From positions 295 through 64,294 of the forward strand of contig NZ_AYYK01000008.1 of NCBI RefSeq assembly GCF_001436095.1: a stretch of 64,000 bases of DNA, read 5' to 3'. Numbering within the stretch: position 1 is the stretch's first letter; each line of letters starts with the position of its first letter. This stretch comes from Lapidilactobacillus dextrinicus DSM 20335 (lineage in GTDB: Bacteria > Bacillota > Bacilli > Lactobacillales > Lactobacillaceae). Both the position numbers and the translations under genes were made by a program. Below, one piece after another: positions 16,914-28,200 of this stretch. Under the pieces are notes generated by a model that was not told where the DNA came from, searched no databases, and saw nothing but the letters and a program-made list of their open reading frames with translations.

Positions 16914-18065
16914 CTAATCTTCTTTTTGAACAGTATTTATCGGTAAAATGATATTAAAGGCGGTTTTGTATTCATTAGAAGTCGCATAAATTTCGCCATT
17001 ATGCAATTTAACAATGCTTTGTGCGATCGCTAATCCTAGTCCGGATCCACCGGTTTCTGAGGAGCGTGAACCTTCCACTCGATAAAAACGTTCAAAAATA
17101 TTCTCTAAATCTTTTTGAGGGATTTGGCGACCATCGTTAGCGACACTAATCACCACATCATTTTTTTCTTCATGAGCACTTAGCACGATCTTCGTTGCAT
17201 CTGTCCCATATTTAAAAGCATTAACAATTAAATTACTGAAGACACGAACTAACTTACCAGAATCAGCCTGCATCATAATTGGCCGCTGCTCAACGTTAAC
17301 TTCAATCACCATTTCGCGTTTTTGCGCCTCTAACTCAAAATCTGCAGTCAATTGCTCCAGCATTGAAGCTAAATCAAAGCGCTGAATTTGCAACTTCGTA
17401 TGGGTTTGTTGAACCTTCGTAAATTCAAACAAATCTTCAACCAAAGATTTCATTTGTTTAGTCTTTTCAAAAGCAATGTGGTTATAACGCAAGATATCGT
17501 CAACATTTTGATACTGACCATCTTCAATTAAACCTAAATAACCAATAATTGAGGTTAGTGGCGTCCGAATATCATGACTAACATTGGTGATCAGCTCATC
17601 TTTGCTAGCTTCGATCTTGCGTTCTTCTTGCATAGAATTAACAGTACTGTCTACTAAAGCATTGATACTGTCAACGACTTCGTTCAAATAGCCATTTACC
17701 TTAAGGTTAACGCGATGATCAATATGGCCATTAGCAATGTAGTGCAACTCTTCGATGATATGGCGCATCTGCATATTGTGATAACGTCTAATTAAACGCC
17801 AATAAACAACAATTGCATCAAAGACAGCTAAGGCAATGAAGAAGAGCCTTTGCCAGCTCCATAAATGCCAAGGACCAATCGTCATTGCTTGTTTGATTTG
17901 ATAAATGCCATCGATCAATCCTTGATTAGAATTAATCGCTTGATCAATCAAAATCATAACCGCAAAATTTAATAGCAATAACAAAGCAACGGTCACAATT
18001 CCCTCAACAAATAGTTCCCATTTTTCACGCGTCTTTAAAATAATTTTTTGTGGTTGCTCGTCCAT
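16914..18065 (-). CDS. Sensor histidine kinase of an OmpR/VanRS-type system
   Basis: A 383-residue kinase with two membrane segments (about 18-42 and 70-90) flanking a short external loop. A HAMP-like region follows, then HisKA with NVSHDIRTPLTS (phospho-His) and a HATPase domain with NLIVNAFKYG and GGSGLGLAI. It overlaps the regulator gene by one base and sits 14 nt before dacA. The small sensor loop resembles kinases that sense at the membrane, as in VanS-type and cell-envelope stress systems. The signal is unknown. Confidence 0.9.
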   Translation of the reverse strand: MDEQPQKIILKTREKWELFVEGIVTVALLLLLNFAVMILIDQAINSNQGLIDGIYQIKQAMTIGPWHLWSWQRLFFIALAVFDAIVVYWRLIRRYHNMQMRHIIEELHYIANGHIDHRVNLKVNGYLNEVVDSINALVDSTVNSMQEERKIEASKDELITNVSHDIRTPLTSIIGYLGLIEDGQYQNVDDILRYNHIAFEKTKQMKSLVEDLFEFTKVQQTHTKLQIQRFDLASMLEQLTADFELEAQKREMVIEVNVEQRPIMMQADSGKLVRVFSNLIVNAFKYGTDATKIVLSAHEEKNDVVISVANDGRQIPQKDLENIFERFYRVEGSRSSETGGSGLGLAIAQSIVKLHNGEIYATSNEYKTAFNIILPINTVQKED

Positions 18066-18751
18066 TATGCTTCCACCTTATAGCCAACGCCCCAGACAGT
18101 TTCAATTACTTTTTCTCCGCCCGTTGCTTCTTCAATCTTATCGCGCAAATGACTAACATGAACCATGACAGTCTTAGCCGAAACAATACTTTCTTGTTGC
18201 CAAACACGTTCAAAAATTTCATCCGCAGAAAAAACCCGATTAGGATGGCTGGCCAATAAATATAAAATACCAAATTCTAATGCCGTTAATTGAATTTGTT
18301 GACCAGTTAACGTTGTTACCTCGTGAGAATCCTTATCAATAATTAAGGGTCCCACTTCCAAACGATCAGGTTCATTAGAGGTCATTTGGGCGTTAGCACG
18401 CCGTAATAACGATTTAACTCGTGCCATTACTTCCAATGGATTGAATGGTTTAGAGACGTAATCATCAGCACCTGTAATTAAACCTTGAATCTTATCCATA
18501 TCTGTTGTTTTAGCTGAAACGATAATAATAGGAATATCAGATTCTTTACGAACTTCCTTAATCACATCAATACCCGACATGTTTGGCATCATAATATCAA
18601 GAATCATTAACGCAATCTCGGGATTTGTTGCCAGTTTAGTAATCGCCTCACGGCCAGTTAAGGCTGTAACCGGATCATAGCCTTCATTTTTTGCATAAAT
18701 ACTTAATAGTTCAACAATTTCTTTGTCATCATCAACAATCAGGATTTTCAT
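18065..18751 (-). CDS. OmpR-family response regulator
   Basis: A 228-residue regulator: receiver domain with acidic pocket VDDD, phospho-acceptor in LILDIMMP, the conserved Ser in VSAKT and Lys in SKPF, then a winged helix with KTVMVHVSHLRDKIE. Partner of the kinase encoded next. The start was set to the ATG at 18751, 8 nt after AAGG. With dacA and the second murE downstream, its regulon probably touches the cell wall. Confidence 0.92.
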   Translation of the reverse strand: MKILIVDDDKEIVELLSIYAKNEGYDPVTALTGREAITKLATNPEIALMILDIMMPNMSGIDVIKEVRKESDIPIIIVSAKTTDMDKIQGLITGADDYVSKPFNPLEVMARVKSLLRRANAQMTSNEPDRLEVGPLIIDKDSHEVTTLTGQQIQLTALEFGILYLLASHPNRVFSADEIFERVWQQESIVSAKTVMVHVSHLRDKIEEATGGEKVIETVWGVGYKVEA

Positions 18752-18950
18752 ATTAATCACCTTCTGAATGGATAAACGTTTCCGTTTTGTTTTTTGAAAC
18801 TAAGACTCACTAAATTAAGCCAGTTTCCCTAATTCTAAAATTGTTTATACAGATCAATTGTATCAAACACCGTCTTAAATTTCTCTAAAAATTCTGAATT
18901 GCATTAAAAAGACAATAATACTTAAGCAATTGAGAAACAGCATACTAAAT

Positions 18951-18987
18951 AAAAAAAGTGAAGCAAATTAATTTGCCCCACTTTTTT
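18951..18987 (-). terminator. Terminator of uspA
   Basis: The stem GCAAAT / ATTTGC is extended by AAGTG / CACTT with small mismatches, and T-runs are present on both strands. It lies just after the UspA stop codon on the minus strand. Confidence 0.85.
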
Positions 18988-18994
18988 GATAAAA

Positions 18995-19438
18995 CTAACG
19001 AACAACTAAAACCGAAATTGGCGAATTCTTGGCCATGTATGCCGCTTGGCTACCAAACATTTTAGTAATGCCTTTTTTAGCTTTGGCCCCTATAACCAAT
19101 AAATCAGGTTTTACTTCAGGAATAACATGATTGACAATTTCCTCACCGGGAATACCAGCACCGACCCAAACATCGACGTCTTTAACGCCAGCAGCAAGGG
19201 CTTGTTCACGATATTCTTCAACGTGCTTCGTTAGATCTTCACGTTTACCATGAATAAAATCTTTCGTTAGTGCTTGATAAACGTTAATCACGTTTTCTTC
19301 GAGAATTGAAACGATCGTTAACCCAAGATCATCCTTGAGTGCGCGATGAACGGCATACCGGAATGCTTTGATACTATCTTCGGAATCATCAACGGCAACG
19401 AGAATTTTTTTGAAATAAATATCTTTTGTATCCATCAT
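18995..19438 (-). CDS. Universal stress protein (UspA family)
   Basis: A 147-residue cytoplasmic single Usp domain: KILVAVDDSEDS at the start and the ATP-binding stretch GAKAKKGITKMFGSQA near the end, followed by SPISVLVVR. Such proteins respond to starvation or stress and bind ATP. It lies downstream of mntH on the same strand but with a terminator between, so it is probably a separate transcript. The ATG follows AAGGGTGGA. Confidence 0.9.
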   Translation of the reverse strand: MMDTKDIYFKKILVAVDDSEDSIKAFRYAVHRALKDDLGLTIVSILEENVINVYQALTKDFIHGKREDLTKHVEEYREQALAAGVKDVDVWVGAGIPGEEIVNHVIPEVKPDLLVIGAKAKKGITKMFGSQAAYMAKNSPISVLVVR

Positions 19439-19588
19439 TAATCCACCCTTTCAATCTTTTTACCACTACAATACAACTATCCACCTGATAAACCAAGATT
19501 AACAGAACGATAAAGAATAGCGCAATAACTATGCTTTTGACCGATTATAATAACGCAACCTTTTTAGATATCAACTATTAGGATAAAA

Positions 19589-19620
19589 AAAGATAGGACA
19601 ATTTAAATTGTCCCATCTTT
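19589..19620 (-). terminator. Terminator of mntH
   Basis: The stem AAAGAT-GGACAATTT / AAATTGTCC-ATCTTT has one bulged base in each arm. On the minus strand it is followed by seven T. Confidence 0.88.
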
Positions 19621-19645
19621 CATCATTATAATTATTGATAGATAG

Positions 19646-21199
19646 CTAAGCTTCTTTTTGACCACTGAGTTTTTTATCAAAACGATATAAATCATACATA
19701 CACCAAGCAAGTAAAGCTAGAATCAAGACAATAGCAATATAAGCAAAAATATGTGCCATTTCAATTTCACTAGCAGTTGCATTGGCACCTAAAAAGGCAG
19801 CAAATGAATCTGGCAAGTTAAGCATATTCAAGAAAGTCAACCCCAGAACGGAAACCCAGCCACAGACCTTAACCCAACCAGAGTTCTTGAAACGTTGGCC
19901 CATCTCATTGCGGCTATTAGTCAAAACGAGCAATGGCAACATTGAAAATGGCAACGCAAATGCCAAGAAGACCTGTGAGTTATTCATCAATGTATTTAAC
20001 GCCTCATGTTGATCAACAGTATTCAAGCGTCCCGTCATGAGCACACAGATAATAACAGGAATAACAGAAAGTAACCGAGTGATTAAACGACGAGCCCATA
20101 GAGGCATCCTTAAATTAACGAACCCTTCCATGATCACCTGACCAGTTAATGTTCCGGTAATTGTTGAGTTCTGACCAGATGCTAACAAGGCAACCGCAAA
20201 TAATGTTGATAAGATACCTGAACGTGCGACTGAAATTAAAACACCATTACTTAAAGTTGACGTATCCGACAAAGCTGCATACAAGCCGAAGAAGGAGGGA
20301 TCTTTAACCGAGCCTGATTTGAAAACTGCCACACCCATGATTAAGAGTAAAGCATTAACAACAAAAGCCGCAGTTAACTGAATATTTGAATCCCATTGAC
20401 TGAAACGAACGGCTGTTGCAACTTCGTCTTCATCCTTATGATTAATCTTACGTGTCTGTGAAATTGCTGAGTGCAAATACAAGTTATGTGGCATCACTGT
20501 TGCCCCAATAATACCCAAAGCCCCACTTAGCGGTGTCATCCCGTTAATAGTTGGATGTGTGGCAATTGTACCAGCTGAAGGGATAAAGCCTTTAATAACC
20601 GCACCCCAATCAGGATCGGATAATGCAACCTGATAAACAAATACTAATAGAATAACTAAAATCAAGGCAACAACAATTGCTTCAATTTTACGAAAACCAA
20701 TTTTTGTTAAAAGTAATAATACCAAAACATCTAAAACCGTCAAGAAAACGGCAATAATAATTGGAATTCCAAATAATAAATACAAGGCAATAGCGGCACC
20801 GATAACTTCAGCAATATCGGTGGCCATAATTGCAAGTTCGGTCATAATCCAAAGCACGATACCTAATTTTTTACTTGTATGTGCCCGAATCGCTTGGGCC
20901 AAATCCATTTGAGTCACAATACCAAGTTTAGAGGCCATATTTTGTAGCAACATGGCAATCAAACTTGAGATTAAAATAATGGACATGAGCAAATAACCGA
21001 AGTTTTGCCCCCCAGTAATACTTGTGGACCAGTTACCTGGATCCATGTAGCCAACAGCTACTAATGCACCTGGACCTGAATACGCAAGCAAAGTTCGCCA
21101 AAAGCCTTTACCCTTTGGTACTTCAACAGTACCGTTGATTTCTTCTAGCGAAGGCCCGTTTGCGTATTCAACCAGTTTATGATGTTCCTTTTCTGCCAT
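19646..21199 (-). CDS. mntH: MntH, Nramp-family Mn2+/H+ symporter
   Basis: A 517-residue Nramp transporter. The TM1 metal motif MDPGNW and the TM6 motif MPHNLYLH are intact, matching Mn(II)-transporting bacterial Nramp proteins. Eleven or more membrane segments are visible. Lactobacilli accumulate Mn as an oxygen-defence cofactor. The start was set to the ATG at 21199 after AAGGGTGGGA; the GTG at 21208 is the upstream alternative. No MntR box was recognised upstream. Confidence 0.93.
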   Translation of the reverse strand: MAEKEHHKLVEYANGPSLEEINGTVEVPKGKGFWRTLLAYSGPGALVAVGYMDPGNWSTSITGGQNFGYLLMSIILISSLIAMLLQNMASKLGIVTQMDLAQAIRAHTSKKLGIVLWIMTELAIMATDIAEVIGAAIALYLLFGIPIIIAVFLTVLDVLVLLLLTKIGFRKIEAIVVALILVILLVFVYQVALSDPDWGAVIKGFIPSAGTIATHPTINGMTPLSGALGIIGATVMPHNLYLHSAISQTRKINHKDEDEVATAVRFSQWDSNIQLTAAFVVNALLLIMGVAVFKSGSVKDPSFFGLYAALSDTSTLSNGVLISVARSGILSTLFAVALLASGQNSTITGTLTGQVIMEGFVNLRMPLWARRLITRLLSVIPVIICVLMTGRLNTVDQHEALNTLMNNSQVFLAFALPFSMLPLLVLTNSRNEMGQRFKNSGWVKVCGWVSVLGLTFLNMLNLPDSFAAFLGANATASEIEMAHIFAYIAIVLILALLAWCMYDLYRFDKKLSGQKEA

Positions 21200-21322
21200 T
21201 AATCCCACCCTTTCTCATTCTATCAATTACATTTTACACTTTTGTTAACAGATGTGAAGAAGAAAATTAGGCCCGCCAAAACTTTTTAAAGTTAATCGCT
21301 TACATTTTTAGACAAATAAAAA

Positions 21323-21349
21323 AGGAATTGAGAGGTTCTCCCAATTCCT
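21323..21349 (-). terminator. Terminator of guaB
   Basis: The stem AGGAATTG-GAG / CTC-CAATTCCT has a GTT loop and a T-run on the minus strand, directly after the guaB stop. Confidence 0.88.
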
Positions 21350-21360
21350 ATTCTACTCGC

Positions 21361-22866
<1,506 letters not shown>

Positions 22867-22995
22867 TTATTTTAGTGCATTGATTAATAGTTGTTGTCAA
22901 TTATAGCAGTAAACTTATGATTTTCCAGATGCTTAACACATGTTTTTTTAATTATTACATTTAAAAACTGACATTCTACGTCATCGCGATACTCC

Positions 22996-23622
22996 CTACT
23001 TACTTTTGGAGGGACGTGCAAAAACCGGTTGATCATGTTCCATTAAGATAACTTTTAAATGGAATATTTTCGGAAAGATAGCATAATAAATTTGCGCTAC
23101 AAGGTACAAGATTATTATTAGAATAACCACAGTTCCCACAAATATTATTGCATTGTTGGGAATATGCCGATTAAAAAGTTGAAATTCGACGTACATGAGT
23201 AATCCCGCAGTTCCCGCAGTTATAAGAACAAAACCAATATAAAATATTGCTTGGAAAAAGTGACTGCGCGATCGATAGAGTTTTTTGTACTGACTCGTTG
23301 TTCTTACAAATGTTGGGAAGGAATATCCACCATGCAAATTACCAACTAAATCAAAATAAGCTTCTACATTATGCAGCTCACTTTCTGCATGATACCCTAA
23401 TAGTCGACAAATCCAATAATTGAAATATCTAATAAGCAAATATACTACTAATGCTGTAAAAATAGGCCAAGCAACCGAACTCTTAATATAGTACTCATTG
23501 CCGTAAGCATCAAAAACGGCCAATGTGATAAAAGCATTGCACAATTGTAAAAATAGCCATAAGAAAAAGATCAATCCCCTTACTAAATAATGCTCCTCGC
23601 TACTTTTTTTCTTTTTAACCAT
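22996..23622 (-). CDS. Unknown membrane protein, four predicted membrane segments
   Basis: A 208-residue protein with a Lys-rich start (MVKKKKSS), hydrophobic segments at about residues 13-36, 50-70, 122-145 and 160-185, and cytoplasmic stretches between. I do not recognise the family. The middle region (HNVEAYFDLVGNLHGGYSFPTF) is polar and aromatic. The ATG follows AAGGAG with good spacing. The IS element begins about 100 bp upstream, leaving only a short native promoter region. Confidence 0.7.
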   Translation of the reverse strand: MVKKKKSSEEHYLVRGLIFFLWLFLQLCNAFITLAVFDAYGNEYYIKSSVAWPIFTALVVYLLIRYFNYWICRLLGYHAESELHNVEAYFDLVGNLHGGYSFPTFVRTTSQYKKLYRSRSHFFQAIFYIGFVLITAGTAGLLMYVEFQLFNRHIPNNAIIFVGTVVILIIILYLVAQIYYAIFPKIFHLKVILMEHDQPVFARPSKSK

Positions 23623-23715
23623 AGATTAAAAACTCCTTATCAACTAAAAATTTTTATTTTTTAGAAGTTAACTATTCAAATATATTAACATTAATTAAAC
23701 GCTTCTACCTATAAA

Positions 23716-23723
23716 AAAAGAAT
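23716..23723 (+). repeat. Target-site duplication, left copy
   Basis: AAAAGAAT lies immediately outside the left end of the IS and is repeated exactly at 25163-25170. Eight base pairs is the usual duplication length for ISL3-family elements. Confidence 0.9.
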
Positions 23724-23855
23724 GGGTCTACACTTTCTGGTATTGGTGAATAACTAATGCCAGATTTTTTTGTGCTTTTCGACAATTTAAAAAGGACATC
23801 TGTCCTTTCCGTGTTACGATTTAATCGCCAAACCAAACCGAAGCGAGGTAGTCAG

Positions 23856-25096
23856 ATGTCCCAATTAAATTCTATCCTAAGTTTGTTCGAAATTACAGAT
23901 AAAAATATTATTGTTAAGCAGATTTCTACAAAAATAAGTCCTACCGGACTTCATATCCATACCATTAATGCAGATTTAATCAATGATCCTATCCGATGTC
24001 CACATTGTGGTTTTAAAACATTAATCAAAAACGGTAAACACTTAAGTCATATTCGTCTAGGTACCTTAAATGATGGTCGCTACCAATTAGACCTAAACAA
24101 ACAACGCTACTTATGCCGCAACTGTCATGAAACCTGCGGTGCGTTAACAGATATTGTTCAGACTAACGCCACTTTTTCAAATAATATCAAACAACAGGTA
24201 GTTATCTTAGCTAAAAAGAGTCTTCCTGCGAAAACAATTGCAGAAATATTAGCCATTTCTAATTCAAGCGTGCAAAGAATACTAAACAGTCTTTCTACAC
24301 AACCCTATCGAATTAAAAAGCTCCCAGAACATCTTTGTTTTGATGAATTTCGTTCTTGTCACCATTTAATGTCTTTTAATTGTTGTGACGCAGTCACACA
24401 CCAATGCGTTGTGATGCTTCCTGATCGATTAAGCAAACACATTATTGACTACTTTGAAAGTCATTTCTCGTTGACAGAACGGGCCACAGTCCAATCTGTT
24501 GTCGTTGATATGAATGCCGCTTACGCGAGCTTTATTCATCAATTATTTCCTAATTCAGTCGTTATTATTGACCGTTTCCACATTATTCAATTGGCTGGAA
24601 GAGCTCTGGATAAAGAACGCGTTCATTAGCCCAAGAGATATCTGACTCACATTCAAGAATCCATCGGATTCTTAAATCTCAATGGAAGCTGTTCAGGTTA
24701 AAAAAAGTTGATCTTAACGCTATTAAAGTTAGCTATCTGTTTGGTATTAACGAATATATGACCCAACAAAACGCTATTGATCTGGCTTTATCACAGTCTT
24801 CAAAGTTCAAGATCGTTTATGAAACTTACCAGGAAATTTTAGCTGCCGTTCACACAAAGGATTCTGTAAAAATAAACGATTTAATGAACCACTATCAACC
24901 CACATATACGGAAATGGATACCGTCCTCAAAACGTTAAGGAAAAATAGAAGTGCTATTTCTGATAGTTGTCTTTATCCGTTCTCAAATGGCCCACTTGAA
25001 GGAATAAATCGAAAAATTAAGACGTTAAAACGTAACTGTTATGGTTTTCGAAATCTGCACAATTTTTTTGTACGCATTGCCTTGATTTATAACTAA
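23856..25096 (+). pseudogene. ISL3-family transposase, frameshifted
   Basis: The first part (residues 1-257 from the ATG at 23856, after GAGG) carries the ISL3 zinc-binding region CPHC...CRNCHETC and the catalytic core with VVVDMNAAY and IIDRFHI. After LDKERVH a stop occurs at 24627. The +2 frame continues without interruption as SLAQEISDSHSRIHRILKS and on to SNGPLEGINRKIK and NFFVRIALIYN, ending at 25096. One indel near 24620 therefore inactivates it. ISL3 elements normally use one ORF, so programmed frameshifting is not expected. Confidence 0.9.
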
Positions 25097-25100
25097 AAAA

Positions 25101-25124
25101 GCACATCCAACAAAGTGGATGTGC
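25101..25124 (-). terminator. Minus-strand terminator carried by the IS right end
   Basis: The stem GCACATCCA / TGGATGTGC has a 6-nt loop. On the minus strand it is followed by TTTTTT. It would stop transcription entering the element from the LPXTG gene. Confidence 0.75.
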
Positions 25125-25162
25125 TCATATAAATCTTCACCAATACGATTTGACAAAGACCC

Positions 25163-25170
25163 AAAAGAAT
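25163..25170 (+). repeat. Target-site duplication, right copy
   Basis: Exact copy of AAAAGAAT, adjacent to the right end of the IS. It forms the start of the left arm of the LPXTG-gene terminator stem. Confidence 0.9.
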
Positions 25171-25194
25171 GACTTGTTCAAGTCATTCTTTTTT
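25165..25194 (-). terminator. Terminator of the LPXTG gene, interrupted by the IS
   Basis: The stem AAGAATGACTTG / CAAGTCATTCTT has a 2-nt loop as drawn. On the minus strand only four T remain before the IS sequence GGGTC. The DNA on the far side of the IS (23712-23723) shows the original continuation was TTTTTTTAT. Confidence 0.8.
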
Positions 25195-25211
25195 TGAATC
25201 TATTGATGTTA

Positions 25212-28200
25212 TTATCCTTCTTTAACACTACGATGATGCCAAACAAGAACTGCTAATACCATCATTAATAATAGTATTCCCACAAGAGCTAACGTATTAC
25301 GTGCTTCACCAGTTTGCGGTAATTTCTTATTAATTGTAGAAATAATGGAGCCTTCATCTTTTGGCTTAGTATTATCTGTAATTGTTGGTTTATCAGGTGT
25401 GCTTGGGGTAATAGGTAAGACTGGCACAACTGGCGTCTTAGTGATTAAAGTGTTAGTAAAGTCATAACCATTTTGTGTGGTTGTGTACCCGTCTACTGAA
25501 ATTTCTTTTGTCATATAAACAATTTCTTTACCGTTGTTATATTTTGGTAAGTTTGTGAAGCTATATTTCCAGCCTGTGCTTTCATCAGCCTTGGTTGTTT
25601 CAGTCTTAATGCCATCGCTGTACAATTCAACGGTAATACTTGTTGGTCGTGTATGACCAGCATTATTATTATCATCCCATGTCTTTGTTCCTGTAATGCT
25701 TGTTGTTGCCGGTGTATGTTTGTTCGTAATATTTGTACCATTTACTACTGTTTCATAACCTTCAACTTTTTCTTCTTCAACTGTGTAAGTTATCTTCTTA
25801 CCATTTTCGTATTCTGGTAAGTTTGTGAAACTATACTGCCAGTTTTCTTTTGCTGTTACTTCTTTTGTCGCTATTACTTTTCCATTAGCTAATAAATTAA
25901 CCTTAATTGATGATGGACGTAAACCATCTTGGTTATCTTTATCATCCCATGTCTTTGTTCCTGTAATAGAAGTAGCACCGGGTGTATAAGAATTAGTGAT
26001 ATCAAAACCATTAATAGTTGTTGAATAGTCTGGCACTGCATCTTCACTAACTGTATAAACAATTTCTTGACCATCAGCATATTTTGGTAAATCAGTAAAG
26101 CTATACTGCCAGTTTTCCTCGGCCGTTACTTCTTTTGTTGCCACTACTTTACCATTAGCTAGTAAGTTAATCTTAATTGATGTAGGACGTTTACCATCTT
26201 GATTATCTTTATCATCCCATGTCTTTGTTCCTTTAATACTTGTTGTTTCCAATGTGTTCTTGATGTTATTGCCGTCTACAGTACTTGTGTAGCCGTCGGC
26301 TACGTTTTCTTCTTTAACTGTATACTTAATTTCATTACCTTTGCTATCTAATTTTGGTAAGTCTGTAAATTCGTAATTCCAGTTGCCATCTGCATCTGCT
26401 GTTACTTCTTTACTTGCTACTTTTTCATCACCATTATAGACACTTACAGTAATTGACGTTGGACGTTTACCATCTTGGTTATCTTTATCATCCCATGTCT
26501 TTGTTCCTTTAATACTTGTTGTTTCCAATGTGTTCTTGATGTTATTGCCGTCTACAGTACTTGTATAACCGTTAACTTTTTCTTCTTTAACTGTATACGT
26601 GATTTCCTTACCATCTTTATTCTTTGGTAAGCCCGTAAATTCGTAATTCCAGTTGCCATCTGCATCTACTGTTACTTCTTTACTATCTACAACTTCACCA
26701 TCAGCTAACAAATCTACTGTAATTGTTGAGGGGCGCGTGTTGTATTTATTGTCTTGGTCACTCCATGTCTTCGTTCCCTTGACACTTGTTGTTTCTGGTG
26801 TGTATTTGTTCGTGATGTTATAGCCATTAATTTCTGATTCATAACCGCCAACAGGATCTTCCACGACACTATAAATAATAGCAGCACCATTATCATCATA
26901 AATTGCTAAATCGTTAAAACTGTATTTCCAATTAGCATCTGCATTTACTACTGCATATTTACCAGTATCAACATCATTGGCATAAAGATGAACGGTTACA
27001 GACGCTGGACGTGAACCATCTTGATTATCTTGATCGTCCCATGTCTTTGTTCCGATAACATTTGTTGTCGTAGCACCGGTACCACTACCTGTAAAGCTAG
27101 GTGAATAGACATCAACTGTAACATCATCAATGTTAGTACCTGTCAATTTACCGGAGTTGGCATAGGTTCCAGCTGCCCCACCATCTGTAATCTTAGTCTG
27201 ATAATCAATAATAATAGTATCATTGATATCACCTAAATTAACTGTAAATCCAGAATCACTTTCAGTGACAGCTGAAGATGGATAAACAGCTCCTTGAGTA
27301 TAAGTTGATCCGTCAGCGTTGTAGACAACATGTACCGCACTAACTGATCCTGATACTAAGGTTTGATTAGCGCCAAGCGTGTCTGTATAAACAGCATTGT
27401 TAATTTGAGTTCTCGCATAGTTCACGCGAACACGCCAATGAATGATTGAAGGATCTTGAGAGTCGTACCAACCCCATTTATAAAGTTTTTCATCAGTGGA
27501 AGGGCCATTGCCTGGATCAACAGTGACAATTGTCTGACTACCATTTTCCCAAGTCACTGGCACTTCCTGTTTACCAGTTATTTGACTAGTGTCCCAGCTT
27601 AGTGAAACATTAAAATTACCAGTAATTGGATTGGTTGTTTGATCAACATAATCTGAAAAAGTAATCGTAACTTTGCCATCTTTAGCAACAGCATGACCGA
27701 TAACGTTGCCAGCCTTGTCTTTAACATCAAATTCAGTGCCATTCGTCAAATGTAAGGCATCATTTAAAGCGTTAGGTATATTAACCGTCATGGTATCCCC
27801 TGCGTCAACAGAACTAGGATCGATTGAGAATTCCCACTCTGCAGTTAAGGGATCGTACATACCAATAGTTGTTCCGTTAGTAATAGGATCTCCGTTTTTA
27901 TCAAGCAGTTGTGTACCAGTAATACCATCTGTAATTTCTTTCCTAGTCGATGGTGCACGTGCTTGTTCTTTAGTATTCGTATCTGTTTGTGTACTGCTTG
28001 AGTTAGCAGCGCTTACTTGACTAGTGCCTGAGTTGGCACTAGATGTTGTTGCGGCACTTTGCTCCTCAACAATACTGCTTAATGCACTACTAGATGACAC
28101 AGCACTCTGACTCGTTGTACTAGTCACCGTTTGATTAGCGCTACTTGCAGAAGCACTCTGACTCTGCTTTGTAATAGTATTGGAGTTCACAATAGTGTCC

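Larger units (their letters stand above)
23724..25162 (+). mobile_element. ISL3-family insertion sequence (1439 bp, inactive)
   Basis: Terminal inverted repeats of about 27 bp begin GGGTCT on both ends and share GTATTGGTGAA at their inner part, with a divergent middle. An exact 8-bp duplication AAAAGAAT flanks the element. The single transposase gene is frameshifted. The element lies in the terminator of the LPXTG gene. Confidence 0.92.

Noticed and set aside
21200-21260. WalR box upstream of mntH
   Set aside because: TGTTAA and TGTAAA half-sites occur but are separated by 6 nt instead of 5, and mntH is not a wall gene.
24596-24770. Programmed frameshift in the IS transposase
   Set aside because: ISL3-type elements use a single ORF, and no slippery A-run or T-run lies at the break; mutation is simpler.
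25440-27070. CRISPR-like repeated sequence
   Set aside because: The repeats are in-frame Cna_B domains of the LPXTG gene with a 276-nt period, not short repeats with spacers.
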